64,000 bases of DNA, from assembly GCA_023614405.1 (NCBI GenBank), contig CM042691.1, forward strand, positions 178,904,927 to 178,968,926. The letters are read 5' to 3'. The translations under genes were made by a program, and so were the position numbers. Shown here in pieces: positions 1-12,349 of this stretch; position 1 is the stretch's first letter, and the number at the start of each line of letters is the position of its first letter. The notes below the pieces were generated by a model. That model searched no databases and was not told the origin of the DNA. It saw only the letters and a list, made by a program, of their open reading frames with translations. This DNA is from Avena insularis (taxonomy: Eukaryota > Streptophyta > Magnoliopsida > Poales > Poaceae).

Positions 1-238
1 GCTTTAACATTATTGAAAATTCCCTAAACCCTTGACCCTACAAAACCCCTAAAACTTAAACCCTAAACCCGTAAATACTAAAACCCTAAACCCTCAACCC
101 ACATACACCATAACCAAGCATGCATCATGCACTTGTAGATCAAAATTTGAGATGCTTTCATTAAATCGTGGTAATGCTATTATATTCCATGAATATAAGC
201 ATAAAGCTTGAACATTATTGAAAATTCCATCAAACCTA
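1..238. repeat. Degenerate telomere-like repeat module, left part
   Basis: Runs of imperfect CCCTAAA-type motifs (about 15-125) are followed by an AT-rich segment containing 'catgcacttgtagatc' and 'gcttgaacattattgaaaa'. The same combination recurs at 36344-36790 and 38480-38790. The array is interrupted at 238/239 by the outer LTR retrotransposon and resumes at 36344. No gene is visible. Confidence 0.75.
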
Positions 239-774
239 TGTTAGGGATATGCTAAATGGGTATCACCATGGCAGGTATCTAACTTGGATAACCCGGGTGG
301 CCCATAGTTGCTAGCAAGGCCCATGGTCTGCTGGGCTGCCCAGTTAGATGGATCTAGAAAGGAGGCCCATGCCGGATAAAGGAAGGCTACGATGGAATCA
401 CCAACATACTCGGAGCCTTGAAGTGCAAGACACGAAGACTAGTTAGTACTAGTGTAGGACTCTATAACCTATCCGGCTAGGACTTTTCCCTATAACCCTA
501 GGATCTGGCGTCTTTATAAGTCGGACCTCTGGGAGCCTTTAGGGCACAACTCAACACATTGATTCACACACCTCGAACAGCGAACCAATCCTTGTAACTC
601 GCGTATTGCCCTTATAATGATTTATAGCAGGAGTAGGGTTCTGCCACCATCGTGGGACCTGAACCTAGGTAAGTTGTGTTACCTCATATCTGCCAACTTG
701 TCGCCTTCCCCCACGTATCTAAGCAAGAACTATGAGGAACTATCCATGGCATACTCGTCGGCAATACTATGACA
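239..774 (+). repeat. 5' LTR of the outer Gypsy element
   Basis: It starts TGTTAGGGATATGCTAAATG and ends with aca directly before the primer binding site. It matches 35807-36343 along its length with scattered substitutions. Confidence 0.9.
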
Positions 775-776
775 GT

Positions 777-793
777 TGGCGCCCACGGTGGGG
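777..793 (+). other. Primer binding site of the outer Gypsy element
   Basis: The motif tggcgcccacggtgggg lies two bases after the 5' LTR. The TGGCGCC start is the usual tRNA-complementary PBS form in grass Gypsy elements. The priming tRNA is not assigned. Confidence 0.8.
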
Positions 794-863
794 AAAGAGG
801 TGCTTCAAGCTCTACAATGGGCGAGGTCCAAGCTCTTTGCGGGAATCAGCCAAACCATAGCCA

Positions 864-1705
864 TTGGCCATGTTCTCTTCTCCAGCAACATTCCGATCGT
901 CTGTCCTGACAAGTTCTAGATTCCAGCAAAGACGAACCCCACCCGCTGCTCGATTGTTCCAATCGGCGGCATCCACCTCTTCATTGGCGAAAACGACTCG
1001 GGCGCTAGTTCCCTGGAAGTCGGAGGATCGTCAAGGTCCACATGAACCGCCTCTGGGTAGGACACGTTCGTGGAAGGATCAAAGTCAGATCTCTCTTTGG
1101 AGTTTGCCGGATTAGATCGGAAGAATTCAAGGCCCACCCAAACTGCACCTGTGCAGGATATAATGGTGCAAGATGACTCCAAATCCGCCGGTTTAACCCG
1201 CGCGTCTAGAAAGCAGTGATCGCACTTTGTCGGCATGGTAACAATCTTTGATCTGGCCCGTTGCGTTCAGACAGAGGGTGAAAGCCCCCGAGATTACCTC
1301 GCTAGATGGCTCCGGATACGAGCTGACCTATAGGGATACCCAAATAATAACGCAATCTACCACTTCGTCGAAGGGCTAGAGCGCGACACACTCCTCTGGC
1401 ATACGCTCGGGAGGAAGTAGGCCATAAGGACCCTTACTTTCTAGCAGATGGTCAATGTTGTTAACAGTTTTGCCGCTGCCGATGATGTGGCCCTAGCCAG
1501 CCCTATCGCCTTACCCGGGCCACCGCCCAATGGTCACACTTCCTTATTATCGTTCGCCGCCATCGAAGAAGCTTCCGCACCCTCTGATTCTGTTCTGAAT
1601 GCACTTTATGTCGACATCAGCGTATACTCAGAGGAGATCGTCGTCAACCCGGAAGAGCTTGACTCTGCCATGAAGGAGATGGAGGAGGAGGTCAACCACG
1701 AGTAG
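864..1705 (+). pseudogene. Gag-core-like fragment, upstream copy
   Basis: Reading frames broken by stops cover part of a retrotransposon gag core. Around 1370-1490 the peptide 'FVEGLERDTLLWHTL', then a stop, then 'VNSFAAADDVALA' parallels 'YIDGLEKGTLLWHKL' and 'ASEFMAANDDARG' of the second gag segment near 3460-3600. Just upstream the peptide 'YLARWLRIRADL' parallels 'YLSRWLDMKNS'. The two gag cores are only similar, so this looks like a diverged or recombinant piece lying in the leader rather than a recent tandem copy. No full-length product is possible. Confidence 0.6.
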
Positions 1706-4322
1706 CGAGCCGACAAGGCCATCACATCCCATCAGTTGTTCATCTCCATCGGGAGTGTGATGGAAGAAGAACAACCCGGAGCAGCTCTGCCTAAGCCGCA
1801 GGACATCGGGAAGGGACCAGCCGATAACGACGACAATGTTAAGGCCAAGGCCATGCCCCTTTCGGTTATCCTAGTGCAATAGCCTCATGAACTTTCCACC
1901 AGCCCAAGTAGTGCCAATCCTCCAAATCTTCCACCACCGGCATCTATGTTTGAGGTTGCCCAAATCACTCCAGTTGATTGAGTGATGTACGACAATTTTC
2001 TCGTCGAGCCTATGAATGTGGCCCTTATACGTAATGTTGTCTAGATCGGTGAGAAACACCAGCAACTACTAGAGGAAGCGCAGGTCATCACGGAGCAAGG
2101 CGCAAAGTTGGATCGAGATCTAGCCAAGGCACAACAATCGACCGAGGCGGCTAGAGCCATGGAGGCCGAATACAAGACTTTGCTCAAGCAGTAGAAGAGC
2201 AAGAAAGCTGCAGCTCGCATCGTCAACGATCCTGGCATACGACGCAACTTGGGGTGGGCTCGTTCAAAGCTGGCACAAGAAAAGCCTTACATTGACAAAG
2301 ATGGAAAGCAAGTCATGCCCATGCCCGCCCTCAACTTGGCCATCGCCAAGGATCTACTGGAGCAGGATAGATCTCTCGTGGCTGTGGAACAGGTCATGAC
2401 CTCGTCGCCAAGGCGGTCAAACAGCAGGAAAAGGCGACCTCTCAAAGGGTCGAGTCAGATCGCGCATATTGTCATTCTAGCGCACCCAAGAAGCATAGGG
2501 CAAGATCTCCGCATGATGTCGGATCTCAGACGGGTTCATCAGAACAAATATGGATGGATGCACGCAACAGGACTAACGCTATCCCCATATCCTCCAACCA
2601 TGGAGGCAAGGCTCACCCTCATCGCTCACCCCCACCACCCCGACATTCCCGGCATCACAAAGACCCAAAGGCTCACCATTGAATGAGCATGCCTCCACCT
2701 AGACATCCCAAGGCGGCATCATCATTCATGACAATGTGAAGTAGCCCCAGCATGATGGAGAGCACAGTGGCAACCACGAGAATAGGAGCAAGTCGCACCA
2801 TGACCCTCCACGTCCGACAAGCAACAACGACAGGCGTGAGGAGTCACAGGAGGGAAATAGCAAGAAAGGTAACCCACCTCCACCTCTTTTGCCACCTAGA
2901 AGCCACCATGGCGGAGGAGGACTGCGTCGCTAACGCATCCCTTCCCGTGGAGGCGACAAGAACAAAGCAAACCCAGAACCATATAATGCACGCTCATGCT
3001 TGGATAAGATTCAGGAGGCCCGGGAAGGACAATACCTAGGACCACGTTGCTTCGGCCCTATGATACGGGCCACAACATACCCCAAGGGTTTCCAAATTGA
3101 CAAGATGATCAAGCCCTATCACGGTACTGCTAGGCCAGCTACATGGTTGCAGGATTATAGCGAAGCGTCCAAGATCACCGGTGGAAACCCTAACGTTGTC
3201 GTCAAATACCTCCCACTGATTTTGACGGGCACTGCCCGCCAATCAATCGACGAATTGCCGGAGAAGTCCATTGCAATTGGTTCTACATGCATGAAGCGTT
3301 CACCAAGAATTTCGAGGGTACGTACAAGAGTCCCTACAATGTCGGCGATCTGCAGGGGTGCATCCAGGAAAAGGATGAGACATCTCGATCCTACCTCTCC
3401 CGTTGGCTGGATATGAAAAATTCATGTGCGGGAGTGCATGATCAGACCTCTATGGCCACCTACATTGATGGATTGGAAAAGGGAACCTTGCTCTGGCATA
3501 AGTTGAAGTGCCTACAGGACAATCACAAGCTAGATCTCAATCAGATGATCTCCCTGGCTAGTGAGTTCATGGCTGCTAACGATGATGCTCGCGGATCCTT
3601 GCCGGCAATGGCCATTCCAACCCTAGCCAAGAGTAACAACAACAATAAGAGGAAGAATTCGCCAGAAGAAAAGCCAGCTTCCGACATAGTCACCATGACA
3701 TTTGGAGGGAGGGGTGATTGCGGACAGCATGGCCAAGGATGGGGGCTGGTGATCGGCAGCAGCGCGGTAGTGAAACTACCTTGGCAGCACCTCGTGTTCC
3801 CTAGACATACGAGGAGTACCGCGATATGACGTGCTTCGTACACCTCGATGCCAATGGGAAACCTATCCATACCAACCGCCAATGCAAGTTTTTCAACTAT
3901 CTCAAGGAACACCCGGAGTCTGGCTACAAGTGAAGCCGGAGGAACCAACCGTGAGGCAAGGGCAAAGATAAGAAGAAGGAAGATGATTCCAAGGATTCAA
4001 GTGACATGGACGAGGATGTAGACCCCAAGCATGCCAACAAGGGTGATGGCAAAGGCAAGATCCCTTTCGAGAAGAAGGCCCCCATCTACCAAACTTTCCT
4101 TGGCACCCCAACTATCCGGGAACAGAAGACCTCATTGAGGATACTGATGGCCACCCTACCCCCAGTTCCCCAGTACATGCGTTGGTCGGAAGTTCCAATA
4201 ACATGGGAAAAGACGGATCAGCTCAACCTTGTTCCAACAGAGAACCAGTATGCCATGGTCATGAACCCCCTGATTGACGGCTGCGAGTTCACGAAATTCC
4301 TTGTGGATAGTGGAATCAACAT
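1706..4322 (+). pseudogene. Broken gag and start of protease of the outer Gypsy element
   Basis: The order seen is a coiled-coil Gag N-terminus (about 2040-2400, 'LLEEAQVITEQGAKLDRDL' then 'ALNLAIAKDLLEQD'), the gag core (2990-3600, containing 'GTARPATWLQDY', 'LTGTARQSIDELP', 'YLSRWLDMKN'), a divergent Cys/His zinc motif (about 3828-3930) and the first half of a protease with 'FLVDSGI' near 4300. At least one frameshift (about 3280) and several in-frame stops break it. Gag would form the virus-like particle core and the protease would mature it. The protease is cut at 4322 by a solo LTR and resumes at 8997 in a compatible frame. Confidence 0.75.
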
Positions 4323-7300
4323 TATCACATCCCAAAATTTTCCAAATTTCGAAATGTGAAAAATAAATAAACAAAAAATAATTGTTGAAAATTAGGGTGA
4401 AAAGAAACTTTTTTAATTCCAAATGGAAACATCAAAACCCATCTTGAACAAACTGTGAATAAAATGTAATCAAACAAAATTTCAATCAAGTGAAATGCAT
4501 TCATCTAATAATGTATCTTAGAAATTTATACACCTGGAAAAGTTAAACCAAAACCCAAAAACCCTAATGGAAGAAAATCATTTCCAAGATCACTCTAAGA
4601 CTATGGATTTGATCCATATAAAGTTTAGCAACAAACATTTTAAAATGATCAAGCATGATAAATAAAAATATTATTAAACCATAGTAATTGATTTCATTCA
4701 ATTTGGAGCCATGAATAAAAACTTATGATTTTAATATGATAAAAGGAAATATTTCCAAAGCTAATAAAGCTCCTATCTAAAATCCATACCAACTTGTGAG
4801 CAAAATAATCCTAAAGGGATTTAAAAAGATAAACAAATATTAAATAAAATTATACAAATTGGAATCACCAAGTTTGGATCCATAAATAAAAAGATATGGA
4901 TTTTATAAGACAAAGAAAGAAAGAAATAAATAAATAAGGAATATTTAAAAGACAAATTAAATCTTGGCCAAACCAACGAAATAAAAGATTATTTGAATAA
5001 AATCATAAGTATTGAACAATATCCAATTTTATTTTAAAAAAAGATAAATTGTCTAAACTAAATAATAAATGCCAATAAAATTATTTAGAAGTCAATTTAA
5101 ATCTTGAATCAAATCCATTAGAAAATGAGATAAAGTTAATCCAAATCCAAATAAAACAAAGGGATAAGGAGTATTCAAATGAAATAATATGGCATTAACC
5201 AAATTCTATTCCATTTGAATGAAGATAAAATCACTAATGAAAATGATTAATTAAATCATGGTAAAATAACAATTGGAATTTGCCCAAGTGGAATAAAAGT
5301 TATTTAATTAACTTAAATGGAATAAAAGAGTTATTTGAATAAAATTTATATGGGATTAAAACCATATTTGATTTTATTTGAATAAAGGGAAATGCCCAAT
5401 TTAAATGATTAATAAACCATATTAGAATATTCTAACTAATTCAAAATGAATTATTTAACATACTAATGAATAAATAAAACCTACTGAAAAAGGTTTGAAG
5501 AAAAATTAGAATTCAAATAAGAGTTTGAAATTATATTTAAAATCTTATTTGAATAAAGACAAGTGCCTATTTTAAAAATAATAAACCATAAATGAATAAA
5601 ATGATTATTCTAAAATGGTCTTAAAAATACATGTTTAAACAGAATAGAAACTTACTGAAAAGTTTGAAAAGATTTGAACTGAAAAAGGGTTTGAAATCAT
5701 TTGAATGAATTCAAAACAGAAAAAGAAATAGAAATAGAATAAAAAAGGGAAGAAACCAGCCCAACCCAACCTGGCCCACTAAGCCCAGCTAGCCCATATC
5801 CTTCTCTTTCCCGCAGAAAACGATTCACACCAGAACTCACACCCGCTCAGTCACTGAACGCTTGGCCCCACACACACTCCCTCTCTTTCCCTGACGAGGT
5901 TGCCCCACCTGCCAGTCGTCTTCCCCACTCGCGGACCCCTTCTTCCCCAAACCGCGCGGTTGTTTCTGTTGTTGAATGCGCACTTCAATTCGCGTAATTG
6001 GCCGCGTGATTCTTGCCCCTGACCATGCCCATTTAATCGCCTGCCTCTGCTCTATCTTTCCCCTCAGATCCCACTCCACGAACGCCACCAGGATGCTCCA
6101 ATTTAGCTCGAGAACTTCCCTGTCTCCGACGAACTCCCCGTCGAATTCCGGCCACCACCGCCAGCCCCACTGACCCCAGAGCACACGAGCGTTCCCCCAG
6201 CGTCTCCTGCACCTCCCAGTGCCGCCCGCTTGGCCGCTCGTGCCCTGTAACCTTGGCAACCTCTTCGCTAGAGCAGCGCCATCGTCCGCCATTTCTCCGG
6301 CGAGTTTCTCTGGCAAATCCTGACCTCCCCTTCCTCTCTGGACTATACCCCTACAATATCCGTTCCATCACGCGTCTAACACCGTCTTTTCCTTGCCTTG
6401 GTGTGGCCTGTACACTCGCCAACAACATCAAACAGAAGCACCCGTCGTCAGCAACATCTCCGGCGAGCAATCAGCGTCGACCCCGTGCACCCCTTCGCCA
6501 GCTACAGCCACCTTGATCATCAACGTGACGCTGCAAACTCGGTGAGCTCCTCCCCTCGCTCTCTTGCTTCCTGTATCAACGGCACCATCACCGTCTGAGC
6601 GTGCCGCCGCCAGCCACTGTCGCAGCGCCACCCATCTATGGTCCTCACCGTTTCAGCCGTTCGATTTAGATCTAAAGGATGTGATAGATTCACTTAAAGA
6701 AGAGGTACGAGATCATCTATGTCGTGCGTTGTTAGTTAGATCTAACGTCCTGTATCACTCGATCCAAACGAAACGGTATCGGCGAATAGAAAACAGCCAC
6801 GTGGCCTGAGTTTTCTTTTAAAAACAGAAACATTACTATTAGATGTTAGAATTTGCAAAATTCATAACTTTAAATCTACACATCCAAATTTTACAAACTT
6901 TATATCATTGGAATCAGCAAAAAGAGTAATTTCCAACCATGCACTTTTTTAGTATTTTGCTTATGTAAAATTGATTGTTTTTGCAGAAACTTGTTTAGGC
7001 TTATTTTGAATATAAAAATTATTCTAGAAATGATTTTAGGATAAAATATTTTGTAAATGGTTTGTTTTGAACCTACTGACCATAGAAACCAACTTGTAAG
7101 TTTAAAAACATATTTTATAATACTAGGGAATAAATCTTTGAATAAAAGCATTTCTAGTTAAATAAAAATATTGAATATGTTTTAAAAATGCTTTTTGAGT
7201 AAAACCATTGGAAAATGATTTGAATAAAACTCTCTGAACCTAAACACCATGTTTTGGATTTAAAAATGTATTTGATTAACCCTAGAGAATTATTACCTTG

Positions 7301-8991
7301 CTTAAAGGCATTTCCAACAAAATAAAATATTGCTTGGATTTAAAAATGGTTTATTGGTAAAACCTTTTGCAAATGGTTTTAATATTAAAGACTTAATCTT
7401 AAAACACTAACATTTTTGTTTAAAAAATGTATTTGTCAAACACTAGAAATTATTACTTTGATTTAAATCATTTCTAGCAAAACAAAAATGATTTAAAGTG
7501 GCCATTTTCACTAACTTGTTTTCAAATGACCTTACCACTTTTATAAATGACCAATAGGTGTTTTATAATGTTTATATACTATTAGAAACCACTTTTACAA
7601 ATAAAACAATCTTTGGCATGCTTGCATGCATTGCTTTGTTTTTATTATTATGTGATGAATTGTTTGAATGCTAGCTTTGAATTTGTGCCTTGCTTGATTG
7701 AATTGTAGTGAACTTTGAAGAGTATGACTATTGAAAGATCAAGGAGTGAACTTATATTCTCTACCAAAAAGGCAAGTGATGCTTCATACTTTTGTCCTAT
7801 TATTTTCACTATGCATTAGTGATATTTCTAAGTAGGACTTGCATGGAATTTTCTATGTGTTAACTAGGCCATGGGAAATCCTAGTAGATGAAACCTTAAT
7901 AGAATTTTCCCTAAGTTAAGATTCCTACTACTATCATGCTTAGCCTAGCTAGTAGAAAACAAGGGTGGACTATATTCATACTATGAAATTATTTCTAAGT
8001 CTATGAACTATGTGAATGAATCACCTGGGTGGAATGGTTGAATGGGTTATGTTGAGTGGTTACACAGGGCCCATATTTATGGACTACCCTAGTGTATCTC
8101 GCTTGAGGAAAGCCACCCAAGAACAATAAGATTTGAGATGTCAAATGTTGAGAAGCTTCAAGTGCAGCCACTTGGCATTATGGGCTCTGCCTGGATCATA
8201 TAGGTTGCAATAACTTAGCCAAATGGACAGTTGGTGGTAGGGGATGATAGGTTTCGAGCGCGTACATTTTGGTCTAAGGGAAGGCTTCTGAAAGATCTTG
8301 TCTCGTTGCATGTCGAGTCTTGTGGGGAAAGTGCACCACCTCTCGAGGGAGTAAAATCTAAGTACTTAGCCGCGTCCCTAGCAATGGACAATTTGAGCAT
8401 CAAGCCATGGAAGCTATCAAGAATCTCCTCATCCCAATTTCTAAGTTAAAAACTTGTGGTTGAACAAGGGTTAAGGAATCACCAATGTCTATTGGTAGAT
8501 GCCTTAGGTGATTTTGACAAACAAAACTTAGTGTTTTCAAATGATAAGGAAAATCTATTTTGAGCAAAGCAAGCCTAAGCTCCACTTAGCCAAATGCATA
8601 TAGATGATAGTTACCACTATACTACCATAGTATCACTTGCCAATACAATTCAAATGTATTGACCCTTGTGGCTATAACTTATTATGTTGCAGGTTTGTTT
8701 GATGTTAGTGAAGTATGATGATTAGGATTACAAGTCTACAACCAACATGATTGCCTGTGGCCCTTTGAAGATGAAGGACTCCATTCTATATAGTTATTTC
8801 AGCTGCATTGTAATGAGATAGCCAAATGATCTATGTAAGATGTAATGAATTATTTTATTCCTGGTTATAAAGTTGTATTATGACCTTTGTTTCTTGATAT
8901 TACATCTTAAGTGTGGATGCTAGCTATTGATCCAGGGACTAGCATTGTAAACATAGGGATCTCTACCTTATTAAAGGTTGGGACCTCTACA
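4323..8991 (+). mobile_element. Solo LTR (about 4.7 kb) of a TGTCACATCCC-type Gypsy element
   Basis: It begins tatcacatcccaaaatttt (the canonical TG is mutated to TA) and ends gggacctctaca. Flanks are aacat (4318-4322) and agcat (8992-8996), a one-mismatch 5-bp duplication within the outer element's protease. The termini and long stretches match, in opposite orientation, the LTR pair at 20826-24688 and 26557-30416. There is no PBS, PPT or coding sequence, so this is a solo LTR. It has an AT-rich block (4330-5760), a GC-rich promoter/leader-like block (5760-6670) and a second AT-rich block, like its relatives. Confidence 0.83.
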
Positions 8992-8996
8992 AGCAT

Positions 8997-10500
8997 CAAC
9001 ATCACGTACCTGGGTGCACTGCACAATATGAACTTGATGTAGACCAACCTAAGATGGACTAGCACCGTGTTTCATGGCATAGTTCCTGGTCGGGAAGCTC
9101 GGTCCCTTGGGTGCATCACCCTTCCAGTCGCCTTTGGTGATTTCAACAATTACCGCCAAGAGCGCATGACCTTCGAAGTGGTCCCCTTCAAGAGCGTGTA
9201 CCACATCATATTCAGACGCGACATCTTCCACTCCTTCATGGCCAAGCCATGCTTTGTCTACAACAAGCTCAAGATACCCGGACCAAACGGCTTCATCACT
9301 GTTGCCGGAAGTTTCACAAAGGCAAGGGACTACGAGATTGGAGAAGAAGCCTTTGCGGAAGCCGTCCTATACGACAAAGAATTCAAGGATATTCAGAGCC
9401 AGGTCGATGCCTCGGAAATGCCATCATCGAAGAAGCAGATTTCCAACTCTGATCTCGCCTTCAAGGCCGCCATCAATACCAAGACGGTGGAACTTGTGGT
9501 AGGCGATGCCTCCAAGATCACCGCCATTGGGATGAACCTAGATCCCAAATAGGAAAGTGTGCTTGTCGAGTTACTCCATGAGAATAGGGACATCTTCGCC
9601 TGGCAACCTGCCGACATGAAATGTTTACCTAGGGAATTTGCCAAGCACATCTTAAACATTGATCCTAAATGTAAACTAGTGAAACAACCTCTACGACGCT
9701 TTGGGGATGAGAAGAGACGCGCCATTGGCAATGAAATAGCTAGGTTACTTAAGTCAAGTTTTATCCGAGAAGTTCTTCACACTCGATGGGTGGCCAATCC
9801 TGTACTTGTGCCCAAATAGGGAACCAAAGAATTAAGAATGTGCGTTGATTACACCGGCTTGAACAAAGCATGTCCGAAGGATCTATTTGTTTTTCCTCGC
9901 ATTGACCAATTCATTGAATCGATGGCTGGCTCGGAACTTCTTTGTTTTCTAGCTGCATACTCAGGATACCACCAGATCAAGATGGGGAAGTAGGACCAAT
10001 TGGCCACTTCGTTCGCCACACGTTTTGCTATGTCATGATGCCCTTTGGGCTAAAAAACATGGGTGCTACGTACCAGCGGACAATGCAACGTTGCCTCCAC
10101 AATTAAATTGGTCAGAACATTCACGCCTACATAGATGACATCGCTGTGATGTCAAAGAAATCAAATTACTTAATCGATGACTTAAAGGAAACCTTTGATA
10201 ACCTCCGAAAGTACAACACGATGCTTAACCCTAAGAAGTGTGTCTTCGGGGTTCTAGCCAGCAAATTGTTGGCCTTCATCGTTTCCCATCATGGAATTGA
10301 GGTCAACCCAGAGAAAATCAAGGCCATCCTCAACATCAATCATCCGACATTCCTGAAGGACATCCAATGGCTCACAGGATGCATTGTAGCAGTAAGCCGA
10401 TTTGTCAGATGACTTGAAGAGAAGGCTCTGCCACTATATAAGTTGTTGAAGAAGCCAAACAAAATCGACATTTTCACCCAAGTCGGTTAGGCCGATGGGA
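8997..10500 (+). pseudogene. Broken protease and reverse transcriptase of the outer Gypsy element
   Basis: The frame interrupted at 4322 resumes here with 'NITYLGALHNMNL', then the post-protease linker 'DFNNYRQERMTFEVVPF' (about 9140-9190). RT begins near 9559 ('ENRDIFAWQPADMK', 'TRWVANPVLVPK'), then 'CVDYTGLNKACPKDLF' (about 9840), and the catalytic 'YIDDIAVMSK' at about 10128. A further frame (10146-10412) covers the RT connection, 'LNPKKCVFG' to 'FLKDIQWLTG'. Stops and frameshifts occur near 9550, 9818, 9990, 10040 and 10412. Sequence similarity ends near 10500; RNase H and integrase are missing, apparently by deletion, since the next recognisable part is the antisense ORF. Confidence 0.8.
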
Positions 10501-10559
10501 GCTGCATTTCCGACAAAGAAATTGAGCACATGAGTTCAACAAATCATTTTAAAGTACAT

Positions 10560-12344
10560 GACTTACAAAAATGAAATATGGAGGAAGCTTACCAAAGATG
10601 CTGCTCTCAGCTTTCTGGAGAACCTCCGCCAAGGAGTCCTGGTCCTTTCAGAGAGTCTTGTATGCCTCAAGGTTTCGAGCATTTTGCTCATCGACAGCTT
10701 TCTTTTGCTCCTTGAGGATGGCAATCTCTTCCTTAAGATGGTTGATCTCCGTATTAGTAGATTCTTGCACGGCGGCCAGCGCCTCCTCATGCATTTTGAT
10801 GGTATCAGCCCTTTCCTTCTTCAAGATCTTGTTTTCACTGTTGAGATCCTAAATATGCTTGGATTGCTCGACAATGTCCTTGGCCTTGGCGAAAGCTTCT
10901 ACAAGTCGGAGAAATAACAAAGCATAATGAGTAGTCAGAATATGAAGGAACAAGACCAAGTCGGGAAGGAAATTGAAAATAAAAACAGACTGTTTCCCTT
11001 GGTGATATGTTCCTTCAAGAAGGCAGTTTTACCCTTTTCAGCCTTCAGATCCTTGCACATCTTGTGAAACTTCTCGTTGACAGTAACCCTTCGAGCATTC
11101 TCATTCTGCAGAAATAAAAAGGTACTTAGTCTACTTGGAGCATCTATTCGAAATTATTAGGTTCCATCTAGAAACTCGGGGGCTACAATACGAGTTTTTT
11201 AAACTCAAAAGCTATGATTAGTCTTTCTTTAAGCATCTAGTCGGAACTATTTCTGTTTCAACTAGAAGCTTGGGGGCTATAGTATTGAAATTTACAAACA
11301 TTGTGTATGCTACTCTAAAAGTATCTAGTCGGAGTTATTCATTCAAACTACATACTTGGGGCTACAGCACAAAGTTTCTTGCTTAGTCACTCTTCGAGCA
11401 CTCAGACAAAAAGACCTGCGGTTTTATCGTCTAAGTCCTCTAGGGCTACAGTGGGATATTATATGTGAAATGCAAAGGCATAGAAAACTTACATAGGCAA
11501 TAACCTTGAGGTTGCTGACGGCCTTAGTGTATAGTTTTCCAAAGGCAACTATGTTTAGCCAGAGGATTTCCGCCTTCTTGAGAAGCTCCTAAAGGCCGCA
11601 TGTTGGATAAGTCGCGCTACACCAGGAGCCACAGCAGAAGCACTCAGAGTAAGTGTCGGGCTTATAATCTTAGGGGCCTCTGCCTGGCTCATGGTCGCCG
11701 CAGATCTGCCTTCCATCATCAACTCCTTACCGATTTCAGTGGCATCCATAGCCAGAGCTTCAGCCACATTGGAGGAGGTTCTTTCTTGCGTCTCCTAATT
11801 GCCGGGAAGGAGAATCAACGTGGCAGCATCTGGGACCTCATGCGAAGGAGTGTTGTCCACTTCCATGATAGAAGGATCAGATGCTGCCATAGTCAAAGAT
11901 CCGACTGGTGCGGCAGATGGTTGGAAAGTAGGGGTAGGAGGAGCGATGGTGTGAGAATCTTGGGCAAACATATCTCAAATGTTTTTAGAAGCCCAGTTGT
12001 CTTGGAGGTCTTCTTCAAACTCAAACTAGAATATTTCCTGAAACATACAAAGTATAAGTACAAGAGTAAGCGAGGCAAACAACAATGTCGGAGGAAAATA
12101 GACTTACACAACAGATGGCACCTTGGTTAAGAGGATGTCAACTAGTCTTCTTTTCTCTGCCTCTAGGGAGGAGGTGGATTTCTTGGAGACTCCACTCTCC
12201 ATCTTCTTCTTCTTGCCTCCACCGGCAGCATTAGAGGTGGAGCACTTCCGCTTTCGCGCCACCAGGACTTTGTCGACGGACACGACAGTGACTTCCTTCA
12301 TCTTGGGGTCATAGACTTGAGGAGCCATGTAGATCTCCTCCAAG
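10560..12344 (-). pseudogene. Antisense ORF of the outer Gypsy element, 3' part
   Basis: On the - strand, 12343-12104 encodes 'APQVYDPKMKEVTVVSVDK', a Lys-rich stretch ('KKKKMESG') and 'LEAEKRRLVDILLTKVPSV'. Farther on, 10905-10580 encodes a Glu/Lys/Gln-rich coiled coil ('EENKILKK'-like heptads, 'HLKEEIAILKEQKKAVDEQ') ending at a plausible GT donor (GTAAGC). Between them the frames are broken, with intron-like AT-rich tracts. It belongs with 34072-35220: removing the Athila-like insertion and one TSD copy joins an acceptor (TTCACTTAACAG) to 'LGDLEEIYMAPQ'. The function of these antisense ORFs is unknown. Confidence 0.6.
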
Positions 12345-12349
12345 TCCCC

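Noticed and set aside
1..238. A true chromosome end
   Set aside because: The CCCTAAA motifs are degenerate, short, interleaved with other sequence and occur at three internal places.
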